Below are positions 21,085 through 30,862 of a DNA stretch of 64,000 nt, piece after piece. This DNA is from Halichoerus grypus. Lineage: Eukaryota; Chordata; Mammalia; Carnivora; Phocidae. The stretch's first letter is position 1, and each line of letters begins with the position of its first letter. The stretch spans positions 126,457,093 through 126,521,092 of the forward strand of contig NC_135718.1 in assembly GCF_964656455.1 (NCBI RefSeq), given 5' to 3'. The notes under the pieces were generated by a model. The model was not told the DNA's origin. It did no database searches and worked only from the letters and a program-made list of their open reading frames with translations. The position numbers and the translations under genes were made by a program.

Positions 21085-21835
21085 GTAGAAAGAACAGATT
21101 TTAAGTTCACAGAAATTAAATAGAAGTGGCTAAACATATTAAAAGATGCTCAACTTCATTTCTAATTTTAAGATGCAAATCAAAACACGGGTATACCATT
21201 TTCACCTGTCAGATTAGCAAAGATGAAAAGTTTTGATACCCAGTGGTGACTGAGTGTCAGGAAACTGGCATTCTTAATGCTGTTGGTATGAATGAAAACT
21301 GGTACCACTTTCTCAGAAGTCACTTTGTTAATATCTGTCCAAAGTCCCATGCATATACTCGTTGAGCAATTTCACTTCTAAGGATTTAGCTTACATATGT
21401 AGTTGCAATGTACAACTATGTGTACAGGAATGTTCATGACAGAATTGTTTGAAATACAACCATGAATGTAACATAAGTATCCATTAACAGGAAAATGGTT
21501 AAATAGATCATACATACATAGTGCATCCATTTTATGGGATATTAAGCATCTCTAAAAAAAAATGTGTGCTGCAATGGAAAGATGCTAAGAATATTATTAA
21601 GTGAAAAAGCAAGTTAGAGAGCAATATGCATAATATATAATTTGCTTAAAAATAAAGAAAAGAAAAATTAGATATTTGTATATTTATTCTCTAGAAATTT
21701 TCTAGAATGCTGTACCATTTGGGTCACCTTAGGGACAAGGGATTGGTGGTTAGGGGATGAGGGAGAGATCTCTCCTTCCATTTGATATTTTTTTCTACCA
21801 TGATCATTTACATTTAAAATTAAAAAAAAAAAAAC
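21085..21835 (+). mobile_element. Old L1 (L1M-type) ORF2 end and 3' UTR
   Basis: Degenerate end of L1 ORF2: 'agatgctcaacttcatttct', 'aagatgcaaatcaaaacacg', 'cacctgtcagattagcaaag' and 'catgcatatactcgttgagc', then 'ccattaacaggaaaatggtt'. The 3' UTR ends in an A-run at 21823-21834. The reading frame is broken throughout. Confidence 0.75.
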
Positions 21836-22907
21836 CTACTTAAAACAAGAAACAGCCTTGAGAAACTGTAGGGAAGAAACGTCACAGAACGAGTGTGTAG
21901 CCTGATGCCTGGGGGATGGTGCCCAGTGGCTAGTCTGCACCTTGGCTGCAGGTGTAGAGATTATAGGACTCGTGGACATGAGGACTCTGGTGCGCAATTG
22001 TTATTTTTGCCTGCCCAGTATCCCTTTCCCCTTCTTTTGGTAACAGGACTCATTTTGCGGGTTAGGGGGGCCACTCTCCTCCCACCCCTCAGTCCATAGG
22101 TTTTAGGTTGGGGAACTAAACCTTTGCCTCCAATTCCAAGTGTGCACATTGACCTTGGCCTGGCCAAAGCACACAGAACCGTCATGATTGCTTCCCTGGG
22201 CCAAGCATGCACAACGAGAGCATCCCCCCGAACTTCTGCTAGGACTCTTGGAGACGCACCCTTTCCCTGTCTGAGCGCAGAGCTGTTGGGACAAATGTCT
22301 CTCACTGCTGTGACCATTGCTGCCACCACCTGGGTAGAGATTTGCCTGAAAATGAGACAAAAACAGGGGAAATCAGAACTTATGTGACCAGAGACAGGTT
22401 CCTGTGGACACAGAGCACCTGCACCAGCCATGCAGAAGCCTTTTCAATTGCTTTTCTGTTATCTTAGATTTTCCACGAGGTAATACATTCCATTCTTCCT
22501 TGTACTGATTTGAGTTAGGCTTCTATCAGTTTCCACCCAAAGTCCCGGCAGCAAGAAGCACCTGAGGACTCTCCTCCGAGGCTGGTCATGCCCATACCAC
22601 ATTTGCAAGCCTATGCCCAGCAGCAGGGATGCCCAAGGAGCAGTACTTCTAGTTTTTACCATTCTCCTGCCTATGGTCTCCTTATCCTCCAACCAGCAGG
22701 GAGTAGAAGCTCAGTGACATTTCTGCTGCATGAGGCAATCACTCTAATTTTCAATATCCCAGCAGAGGTTCTGTGTAAAACATAAACAGGCTTTTGTGCC
22801 CATTTTTTTCTTGCATTTTGGGTCTCTTCAGTGGTTAAGGCTTCGGGATGGAAGACTTGAAACCACAGATTCCCAAGCCTTCACCATATGGCAGCTTTTT
22901 TGAAAAA
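21836..22907. other. Non-repetitive interval
   Basis: Moderate GC. A 156-codon minus-strand open frame (21961-22431) contains no recognisable domain and no splice support. Parts such as 'cattgaccttggcctggcca' hint at an old LTR but are not enough to call one. Confidence 0.4.
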
Positions 22908-22918
22908 CCCCAAAGATT

Positions 22919-23169
22919 GGAGCACCTGGGTGGTGCAGTCGGTTAAGCGGCCCACTCTTGGTTTTGGCTCAGGTCATGATCTCTGGGTGCTGTGATCGAG
23001 CCCCGTGCTTGTGCTTGGTGCTCAGCATGGAGTCTCCTTCAGGATTCTCTCTCTCCCTCTGCCCCTGCCCCCACTCACTCCAGCTCTCTCTCCCTCTCTC
23101 CCTCTCTCTCTTTCTCTCTCTCATAAATGGAGAGATCTTAAAAATAAATTTTTTTAATAAAAAAAAAAG
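22919..23169 (+). mobile_element. CAN SINE, full length, older subtype
   Basis: Head 'agcacctgggtggtgcagtc', a long pure CT tract (23085-23125), and a tail with AAAATAAATTTTTTTAATA. Flanks CCCAAAGAT and CCCAAAAGAT form an approximate duplication. Confidence 0.92.
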
Positions 23170-23248
23170 CCCAAAAGATCAAGGTCAGACCTCTACCTCA
23201 GAACCACATAGACCCTCACTAAAATCTGTTATCCAAACACTTGATTTT

Positions 23249-23460
23249 GGGGGTGCCTGGGAGGCTCAGTCAGTTAACATCTGCCTTCAGCTCAGGTCAT
23301 GATCCTGGGGTCCTGGGATCGAGCCCAGAGTCAAGCTCCCTGCTCAGCAGAGAGTCGGCTTCTCCCTCTCCCTCTGTCCCTCTCCCTGCTCGTGTTCACT
23401 CTCTCTCTCAAATAAATAAATTGAATCTTAAAAAAAAAAAAAGAAATGTATACAAAAAAA
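23249..23460 (+). mobile_element. CAN SINE, full length
   Basis: Begins 'gggggtgcctgggaggctca'. Flanks TCCAAACACTTGATTTT (23232-23248) and TCCAAACAAACATTTGATTTT (23461-23481) are a duplication with a small insertion. Lies 80 bases from the preceding SINE in the same orientation. Confidence 0.94.
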
Positions 23461-23586
23461 TCCAAACAAACATTTGATTTTTAAAATATTTACTAGAATA
23501 AGGCAGGCATTCTAAGGATGCAAGAAATCTTCTAACTCATCAGCCCCATTTATTTTTTCTTTTATTTCCCTTGTTCTTCATTTTTA

Positions 23587-23787
23587 TTTATTTTTTTTTT
23601 TTAAAGATTTTATTTATTTGACAGAGAGAGACACAGCAAGAGAGGGAACACAAGCAGGGGAAGTGGGAGAGGGAGAAGCAGGCTTCCCACAGAGCAGGGA
23701 GCCCGATGCGGGGCTCGATCCCAAGACCCTGGGATCATGACCTGAGCCGAAGGCAGGCGCTCAATGACTGAGCCACCCAGGCACCCC
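23587..23787 (-). mobile_element. CAN SINE, full length, young type
   Basis: Perfect 14-base duplication GTTCTTCATTTTTA at 23573-23586 and 23788-23801, with head ending CCCAGGCACCCC. Confidence 0.96.
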
Positions 23788-23801
23788 GTTCTTCATTTTT
23801 A

Positions 23802-25010
23802 AAAAAAATTGTTAATAAATTCTTAAACGACTTCAGCTTGAAGGGTTTTAGAAATTTAAGCAAGTGCAAACGGCTTGTCCTCTCAAGGTTTCTTTTTCTG
23901 TTCTTAGTTCTAAGAGCTGTTCCACATCTTCTCTTAGACACACAGCAAATATGCTTCTAGGTATACACACTCAGATGCCATGTCGTGGTCACCACCCACT
24001 AACCGGTGTCTTACGAGACAGGAATCTGCCGTACACGACTTGGAAATTCTATAACTGGGTGCACATCACTCCCATTGCACCTGAAACAGCATATTCAGGA
24101 CTATTCATCACTCCATGTGAATTTCTAACCCATTTGCAAACACAGCCGTCCCAGAAATGCGGCCGGAGGAGGAAATGTCAGAGACCATTGGAGGATGGCC
24201 ACATTTGTCTCCTTACAGGTGTCAGACCACATGCCCGGCTCCGTGACACACTGGCCTCTCAGTGACCGGCTCAGTGACACACTGCTCACCACATTCGCTC
24301 ATCGACACCAGGGCCAGCGTGGCTCGGGGCATCTGCACCAGCTGCTTGTGCTATCTCTCTCTGCACTTCCACTGCCAGCCCCACTCCTCCAGCCGTTCAC
24401 AAGCCTTGGCAAACTTGGGGGCTCTGCCTGCCCCCCCCCACCCCGAGGAGACACCAGTCTCCCTTGCCACACCTTAGAGCCATCAACAAGGCCTGAAACA
24501 GCAAGTGACAGTGACAACGAGACACCTTGCCGGCAGTGTGCACGGATCAAAGAGAATGGCAAAGAGGCAGGCTGTGAGGTCTGAGCACGCCTCCCGTCAC
24601 TTCACCCACAGAGTGACAGGCTGGCTGTGACCTGCAGCAGCTACGGCTACGGTGTAGAGCGGCGTCCCTGACTGTGTCTCGCTGGTGAGACGCGCAAGGC
24701 TCCTGGGGACCACAGAAGCTGCAGGCTTTGTGGTGCAGTGTTGGGCTTTTTGGTCTGAATAAAGTCAAAGGCAGGTGCAAAATGAAGGAATTGGAAACCC
24801 CCCCCCCAAAAAATACCGCTAGCTGACTGTACTTAGCTGTTCCTCTTGCTCGGTGACATTTACGCAAGGCCAGGGCTGGTTTTGGTGGCAGCCCCGTGGG
24901 CGCTGGTGGTAAATTACCAATAATCGCTGGAAAAACTTTGCAACCCAGGGCGATGATGAAATGCTGTCGATGGCGGCCTGCGAGGAACTGTTGGCGATTG
25001 TGTCTTGATC
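23802..25010. other. Non-repetitive interval with GC-richer core
   Basis: The core at 24120-24960 is GC-richer than its surroundings, keeps scattered CpG, and holds a small imperfect duplication, 'GTGACACACTG', at 24243-24253 and 24272-24282. A 129-codon plus-strand frame (24195-24584) has no recognisable domain. A (C)9 run lies near 24431. An ATAAAG-type sequence near 24758 is not enough to claim a transcript end. Confidence 0.4.
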
Positions 25011-25023
25011 TTGTGTTCAGGTT

Positions 25024-25228
25024 TTTTTTTTTTTTTTTAAAGATTTTATTTACTTATCTGACAGAGAGAGACACAGCGAGAGAAGGAACACAAGCAGGGG
25101 GAGTGGGAGAGGGAGAAGCAAGTCCCCCGCCGAGCAGGGAGCCCGACGCGGGGCTCGATCCCAGGACCCTGGGATCATGACCTGAGCCGAAGGCAGACGC
25201 CTAACGACTGAGCCACCCAGGCGCCCCA
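25024..25228 (-). mobile_element. CAN SINE, full length, young type
   Basis: Perfect 13-base duplication TTGTGTTCAGGTT at 25011-25023 and 25229-25241. Uninterrupted T16 tail and little divergence from the consensus-like copies suggest youth. Confidence 0.97.
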
Positions 25229-25241
25229 TTGTGTTCAGGTT

Positions 25242-25559
25242 ATTAAAAAGTGCTACGGAGATCAAAGTTACATTTCCCTGGATTCTCTACACATTTGCTC
25301 TGAGTCCTCTGCTCTTCCCCCCACTGGCTGTGTTGCTCTCTCTCTCTGTTGTCGGTTTGTCCTTCTTTCAGTCCACCCTGCATCACCTCTTACCTGAACA
25401 ATCACTCACCTGAATGCATGGATTTGGAATCAGGCAGATCTGGAATCCATCACATAATTTTACTCAAAAGATAAAAAAAAAAATTTAAATTTGAATTTAA
25501 AAAAAATTTAGGGGTGCTGAGAACACAAAAAAAGAGCAAATATATTCCTCTTATTTTAA
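25242..25559. other. Interval without assignable feature
   Basis: CT-rich at the left and A-rich at the right (25470-25510), including AATTTAAATTTGAATTTAAA. Confidence 0.35.
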
Positions 25560-26130
25560 CTATTCCTATTGTCTGCAGGATAAAAAAAAAATCTAGAAGC
25601 CCCTTAGCCATCTACTCCCTGGATTCCTTATTACTCGCAAAATTGCCCTTCTATGCAAACTGGCGCCTTTAGCGCCCCCTTGTACTGTAGTTTGTACTAG
25701 TCTATCTTCTCGAAAGCTTCCTCTACCTTTACTAATATCACTAGTAGATTGAAAGTATCTTGAAGGCAGAAATCATTTTCTATTATTCTAGCCCGTTGCT
25801 AGATAAAATATAAACATATAATGTATAAAATAGTAGGTGATTAATAACTCCTTGAATTGATTACTCCTCTTCAGTCCTGTGAGACACAACTCAGAACCTA
25901 TTACTTCCATAGAGTCTCCCTGCCTTCTCTCCTACAGAAATCCTTTCTATGAACCCCTCTAGCATCTATTATCTGCATAAGTCATTTAGCAACCAGCCAT
26001 GAGATACAATTCTTTTGCCAATTTTCTTATGCTCTTGCTTCTGTTTCCATGAGTTTATGCTTTATCTCTTCAGGAATCATGAAATGTCCTTACGGCCCAC
26101 AATCTCTGAGCTCCTAAATAGTTCCCTCAA
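25560..26130 (+). repeat. L2 LINE fragments
   Basis: Two diverged sense segments. The first contains 'agattgaaagtatcttgaag' plus GCAGAAATCATTTTC, then 'gtaggtgattaataactcct'. The second runs from 'cactcagaac'-like DNA at 25890 to 'ccctcaataagcacaaataa'. Boundaries are approximate. Confidence 0.55.
25670..25684 (-). promoter_or_regulatory. Candidate CTCF binding site
   Basis: On the minus strand the sequence reads TACAAGGGGGCGCTA, matching the classic CTCF core (CCAGGGGGCGCTA type), including the uninterrupted GGGGGCGCT. It sits in otherwise AT-rich, CpG-poor DNA overlapping an L2-like segment. Binding is not shown by sequence alone. Confidence 0.5.
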
Positions 26131-26481
26131 TAAGCACAAATAATTAACCATTTAGTTTACCGAAGTGAATTCTACTTGTATATATTGTTTAATTACAAGC
26201 AATTATTATTCATTGTTAATTAAGGCTGGCTAGGTTTTTCAAAACACACTAGAATTTTGCGACCCTGCCTATTTTACAATAAAGTCAAGCTCTTTCCCTA
26301 CATCTTGCAACAACTGTGAATGACACATAAAACATGACCATTTAAACATGACCCGTACTACATTTGGAAATTGAAGTGTGACTTCTAAAAACATACTTTT
26401 TAAAGGAAAATATGTAAGTTGTCTAATCGCACTTTCTGTGCATGTGTGTATGTGTGCATGTTACATCTCTCACCTCGTATA
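26131..26481. other. AT-rich interval, nothing recognised
   Basis: No repeat or gene assigned. Contains 'GTGCATGTGTGTATGTGTGC' near 26440-26460. Confidence 0.35.
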
Positions 26482-27254
26482 GCTACCAATTTCCAAGATG
26501 GCCCCCGGTGATTCTTGCCCCTGGGCCTCATGTTCCAGAGAGTCTCTGGTCTCCTCCCACATTGATAGGGCTGGATTGTGCAACCAGTAGGTTATTGTAG
26601 AAATATATTGTAGAAATGAAGGAGTGTGGCTTCCAAGGCTGAATTGTAAAAGATACTGCAGCTACCCCTTGTTCTCTTGGGCCATTCACTTTGGGGGAAG
26701 CCAGCCGCCGTGTTCTAAGGACACGCCAACCATTTCTTAGAGCGGTCCATGTGACCCAGGACTGAGGCCTCCTGACAACAGCCAACACTGACTTGCCAAC
26801 CATATGAACGCATCACGTTGGAAGGAGCTCTTCCAGCCCCAGTCAAGCCTTTAGCTCCTGTAGCCCAACTGACATCTTGACTTCAATTCCTTGAGAGAAT
26901 TTGAGACAGGACCTCAGCCTCTCCCATATTCCTGATCCATGGAAACTGTATGAGATAACAAATGTTCGCTATTATTATTATTATTATTTTTTAAAGATTT
27001 TATTTATTTATTTGAGAGAGAGAATGAGAGAGAGAGAGCACATGAGAGGGGGGAGGGTCAGAGGGAGAAGCAGACTCCCCGCCGAGCAGGGAGCCCGATG
27101 CGGGACTCGATCCTGGGTCTCCAGGATCATGACTTGAGCCGAAGGCAGTCGCTTAACCAACTGAGCCACCCAGGCGCCCCAAATGTTTGCTATTATTTTA
27201 AACTACCAAGTTTTGGGGTGATTTGTTATGTGTCACCATGCATAACTAATACAT
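26482..27254 (+). repeat. MaLR-type LTR (MLT1-like), split by a SINE
   Basis: A solo LTR of an old endogenous retrovirus-like family. Left part: 'ccaagatggcccccggtgat', 'cactttgggggaagccagcc' and 'ccatggaaactgtatgagat'. Right part after the SINE: 'actaccaagttttggggtga' then TTTGTTATG and 'cataactaatac'. No internal viral genes are present. Confidence 0.72.
26978..27180 (-). mobile_element. CAN SINE inserted in the LTR
   Basis: Tail starts with (TTA)n and TTTTTTAAAGATTTTA. Flanks AAATGTTCGCTATTATT (from 26960) and AAATGTTTGCTATTATT (27181-27197) differ at one base. The duplicated DNA belongs to the LTR, which proves the order of insertion. Confidence 0.95.
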
Positions 27255-27589
27255 CTTAACAAGGACATTTTTACACCATATCAGCAATAAAAAGAGAATT
27301 TCTATGACAAACCAGGCTAGTGTAAGTACAAATTAAAAGATTGGATATTGTGTGGGGAAAAGCGAGTGTCCTCTAGTGAGATAAATCAGATGACCTTTAT
27401 TTGAAATATGGAGAAAATATTTTAAAACTTAACCAAAAGAAAGAACACAGTATTGAAATCCTCATTATTTTAGGTCTTCTTGACCGTCAAGTTTATGGAA
27501 GGACACACATCAACATGGTGACATGTAACAAAATGAAGGGAAAGGGGTTGTCTTCGTCACCTTCCTATTCCAAGCCAGTGTCATCTCTC
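27255..27589. other. Interval without assignable feature
   Basis: AT-rich and unique-looking. The 64-codon frame at 27401-27595 has no recognisable motif. Confidence 0.35.
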
Positions 27590-28385
27590 ACCTAAACTAC
27601 AATTAGAGCTTCCAACTAGTCTCCCCATAACCTCTCTGTCCCCCGTATGTTCAGACTGAACCTGGAACTACCTTTTTAATATTCAAATCATATAATATCA
27701 TCATTGCTTTAAAACTCTTCACAAAATATCCCCTTGTTCCTAAGATGAAGCCTTGAGCACTTTGGCCCTGCCTGCTTCCCCTTACCCATCCACAGCGGTC
27801 ACCAGCTTCTCTGTATCTTCCAGCTACACAGGCTCTCTTGAAGTCCCCAAGTTTGCCATGCCTGCTCCCACCTCTGGGCCTTGGCACATGCTTTTCCCTC
27901 TGTCTGGTACACTTCTCACGCCTACCCCTCTCCCCTCAGACTCCTCCTTTCTCATCCTTCAAATCTCAGGGCCAGACTCAGCCCTTTAGGAAGCCCTTAC
28001 TGATGCCCTGGTTCAGGCAAGGTTCTTGGTCATATGCTAGTAGGAAATTTTACCATTTCCTCCAAGCTTTGGCTCAGTGTATAGTTGTTTGATTCATGTG
28101 TCTTTCGTAGCCATGAACAGAGCCACCACTACTGTGTTTGTGTTCTGCACAAAGGTACCTGGCCCAGGGCCCCTGGCAAATAAAATCTTGTCTGGGCTCT
28201 GCCTGCCAAGATGTGTCTAGGTCTGCATTACACACCTTTTGGTCCTTCATCTGCAGGGGGTGGGGGTGAGGGTGGTGAATTACATTGCAGTCTCCATGAG
28301 AACAGAGATGACCTCGGAAGCAGATCACCATTAAATCTCCAACAGTTAGCACACGGAAGGCACTCGACAAATATTGGCGCAATTA
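27590..28385 (+). repeat. L2 LINE fragment, long
   Basis: Sense L2 from 'gcttccaactagtctcccca', 'cttgagcactttggccctgc' and 'ttggcacatgcttttccctc' through 'ctttaggaagcccttactga'. A further L2 3'-like piece near 28290-28385 contains 'gaaggcactcgacaaatatt'. The segment between 28090 and 28290 is less certain. Confidence 0.7.
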
Positions 28386-29359
28386 GTTAGTTTATTAATT
28401 AAGAGCCAGTTCAGTCAGGACCTACCTTAATTTGAGGGCAGACGGTTTCTTGCATTCCCCTTTTAATGTCATCCCTTGAGGATTGCTCTAACTTAACAAA
28501 CACCTCTGGGAAGTGTAATATACTATATCAATAACATCTTATGTGAGTTAATTTATCCAAGATTAAAAAGTCAATTGTTTTACAAGACCTCAAGAAAATA
28601 GGACAAGGAACACGATTTGTAAAGGGGGAGAATGTTCCAGAAACTTCTCATTTTTTCGCAGGCTCCAAGCTTTTTCTCTAACAAGAAATAGTTATAATAA
28701 ATTACAAGAAACAATTCCTTTCCATAGTAAAATGAAAGAGTTACTTGACATTAGTTTTCTACCATCTGGACTGATCAAGATACAAGTATCTAACCACACT
28801 CTTTTTCCCCATTCTAACTTTTCTATCACATACTTTCAACCAGAGGTGGATCTAAGTTTTGGGAGCCTAAAGCTAATACAATTTAGGGTATCTTATTTAA
28901 GAAAAACATGTAAACCTACAAATGTATAATGCCCATTGGTTCTTACGAATATGAAATATCTACAGCTACTCCAACATCACCCAACATGAGAAGTGTGAGA
29001 GTGGTTACAGTTAAAATGGCTCACTTTTCCAAAGTCTGCACAAATATATGACCATCTGCACACAATGTAATGTGTGACACACCCCTCCTGGAGGCATAGG
29101 ATGGGTCATGCATGGAAGAAACACTGCACTTTGGTGGAGGATCTGCTTTGGCATTCACCAAATACTAGTCCTCCTTGTTCTCCCAACTCCTGTAGAGAGG
29201 GCCCATTTCTTAGTCTACCTTGATTGTTTCAACGGTCTTGCTCAGGCCCTTTAGGTATTGTTATGATCTACTTCTTTTTCCTTTAGCTCCATAACATCTC
29301 ATCTTTGAAACTTCTCACCCAATAGTTGTCTTCACTATTGGTCAATCCATCAATAATAT
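28386..29359. other. Interval without assignable feature
   Basis: Mostly unique-looking. A possible old repeat around 28840-28920 ('gtggatctaagttttgggag', then CCTAAAGCTAATACAATTT) could not be named. Confidence 0.35.
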
Positions 29360-29935
29360 ACAGTCTTTGGTTTTAGTCATTGTTATTGAACACTTCTTGT
29401 ATGCCAAGCTCTGTCCTAGGCTCTGGGGATACAGCTAGAACACGAGAAACAAGGTCCAGTCTTTCTCCACTGGGGGGGTTCCAGGAGGGAGACAATAAAC
29501 AGATAATTAAACAAATACTGGGATGTGATAAGACATGAACAGTAGGGAAATGTGGTAAAGGGTGACTGAGTGATCCGGGACAGCCTCTCCGAGAAGGTGG
29601 CATCTAAGGTGGCAGCTGACAAGAAAGAACTAGCCATTCCAAGCAGGTTAAGACCATTGATTCAGGCAAAAACCCTAAGACAGCACCAAGCTCATCCAAG
29701 GAGAGAAAGAAGATCAGTGTAGCCCCCTCAAGAATCAGGGCTCTGGGGGCCAGGGCAATGAGTTCAAATTTTATTCTAAGGGTAGAGGGAAGCCTCTGAA
29801 GAGAACTAAGTAAAATGGTGACATGATAGGATTTACATTTTTAAATAATCGCTCTGGCTGCTGTGTAAAGGATGGATTTGTAGTGGGAACAAGAGGGGAA
29901 GCATGGAAGCCGGGGAGGAGGCTGTTGAGTAGAAA
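29360..29935 (-). repeat. L2 LINE fragment
   Basis: Antisense L2 landmarks: 'tgaacacttcttgtatgcca', 'ctctggggatacagctagaa', 'gagacaataaacagataatt', 'tagggaagcctctgaagaga'-like DNA, 'tcgctctggctgctgtgtaa'. Both ends are diverged. Confidence 0.75.
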
Positions 29936-30264
29936 GAAGGGGCGAAGCCAAGCTTTCAGTCACTAGGAGAGCCACCCTCTCAGGGCCATTCCTCCCTCAA
30001 CCATGGATCAGGCATTTGGCAGGACCCTGAGGGGAAAAAACAAAGAAAAGCTGTCAAATGCATATCTAGTCTTGCCTAAGCCTTTCCAGATCTGCTTTCC
30101 AAATGCCTTCTCTCGAAATTGTATAGACAGGGGGATGGAGGGGGAGGAGGGTGAAAGGGGAAGATGGGAAGAGAGCTCATTCTCTAATTTCCCTTTAGAA
30201 ATAGAAAAAAAATAATTCTTCTAAACTAAGGGCACAAAATCAGAATGAACCCACCCAACGCAGC
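29936..30264. other. Interval without assignable feature
   Basis: Contains a 70-codon plus-strand frame (30003-30215) with a Gly/Glu/Arg-rich stretch from a purine-rich tract (30125-30170). No family. Confidence 0.35.
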
Positions 30265-30460
30265 TCTAGAGTGAGGCAGACACGGACTCAACATCCTGGC
30301 TCAGCCACCTCCTAGCTATGTGACCTCACTTCACTTCTCTAACCTCAGTTTCTTGATCTCTAAAATCAAGTAATAATATCTTATAGCATTTCAGCTGGGA
30401 TTAAATGAGATTATGCAACGAAAGCACATGGCTTGTTGCTAAGCAAAACATAGGCATGTT
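30265..30460 (+). repeat. MIR SINE
   Basis: Sense MIR: 'ggctcagccacctcctagct' plus ATGTGACCTCACTTC, then 'taacctcagtttcttgatct' and 'gggattaaatgagattatgc'. Confidence 0.85.
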
Positions 30461-30712
30461 CCTCATCCCCCACGTGAAAACTTGGCCCCGGGCACATGTT
30501 TCTAATGTAGTCAGAGCAGATGTCTTTGTTGCCCTTCACTTGCAATTCAACCCTACCACTCTTGAGTGAGCCTTTGAAGCCTATCCAATCTTACAGAACT
30601 GCTTTTGTGGGTGAGACATCTCTGAGAAGTTCAATTGTGTTTTGGTCCAAAATCATTTGCCATTCTCCTGTCCCTAACACACAGGTCCCTGTGTGTTGAT
30701 CTAACCAATTGG
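30461..30712. other. Interval without assignable feature
   Basis: No recognisable repeat or gene. Confidence 0.35.
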
Positions 30713-30714
30713 TA

Positions 30715-30860
30715 GTGTTTTGAGTAATACATCATGGGGCCAATGGCGCCTTAACGATGTATTACATTAATATATCATCAAAGCCGTGGCATTGTTATGA
30801 TATATTACTTTAATACATCATTGGAGTGCCATGGCTTTAATGATGTATTACTCAAAACCA
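30715..30860. mobile_element. Palindromic MITE-like element of three tandem hairpins
   Basis: The arms 30717-30787 and 30788-30858 are reverse complements without gaps. The outer 19 bases (GTTTTGAGTAATACATCAT) are perfect and about 49 of the first 62 positions agree. The element also breaks into three tandem units of 42-43 bases (30725-30764, 30767-30806, 30810-30850), each with an 11-12 base stem such as TAATACATCATT/AATGATGTATTA. A TA dinucleotide lies on both sides (30713-30714, 30861-30862), as expected for Tc1/mariner target duplications. There is no coding capacity, and I match it to no named family. Confidence 0.7.
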
Positions 30861-30862
30861 TA

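Noticed and set aside
21961..22431. 156-codon minus-strand open frame
   Set aside because: No recognisable motif, mixed composition and no splice-bounded neighbours. Length is compatible with chance in a GC-moderate segment.
24195..24584. 129-codon plus-strand frame in a GC-richer block
   Set aside because: No domain and low-complexity Pro/Ser/Leu content from CT-rich DNA. Kept only as part of a possible regulatory or non-coding transcript block.
24740..24790. Polyadenylation-like sequence as the end of a gene
   Set aside because: A single AATAAA-like hexamer without an upstream coding exon or downstream GU-rich element is not evidence of a transcript.
26482..27254. Possible endogenous retrovirus
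   Set aside because: Only solo-LTR-like sequence is seen. No gag, pol or env similarity and no second LTR nearby.
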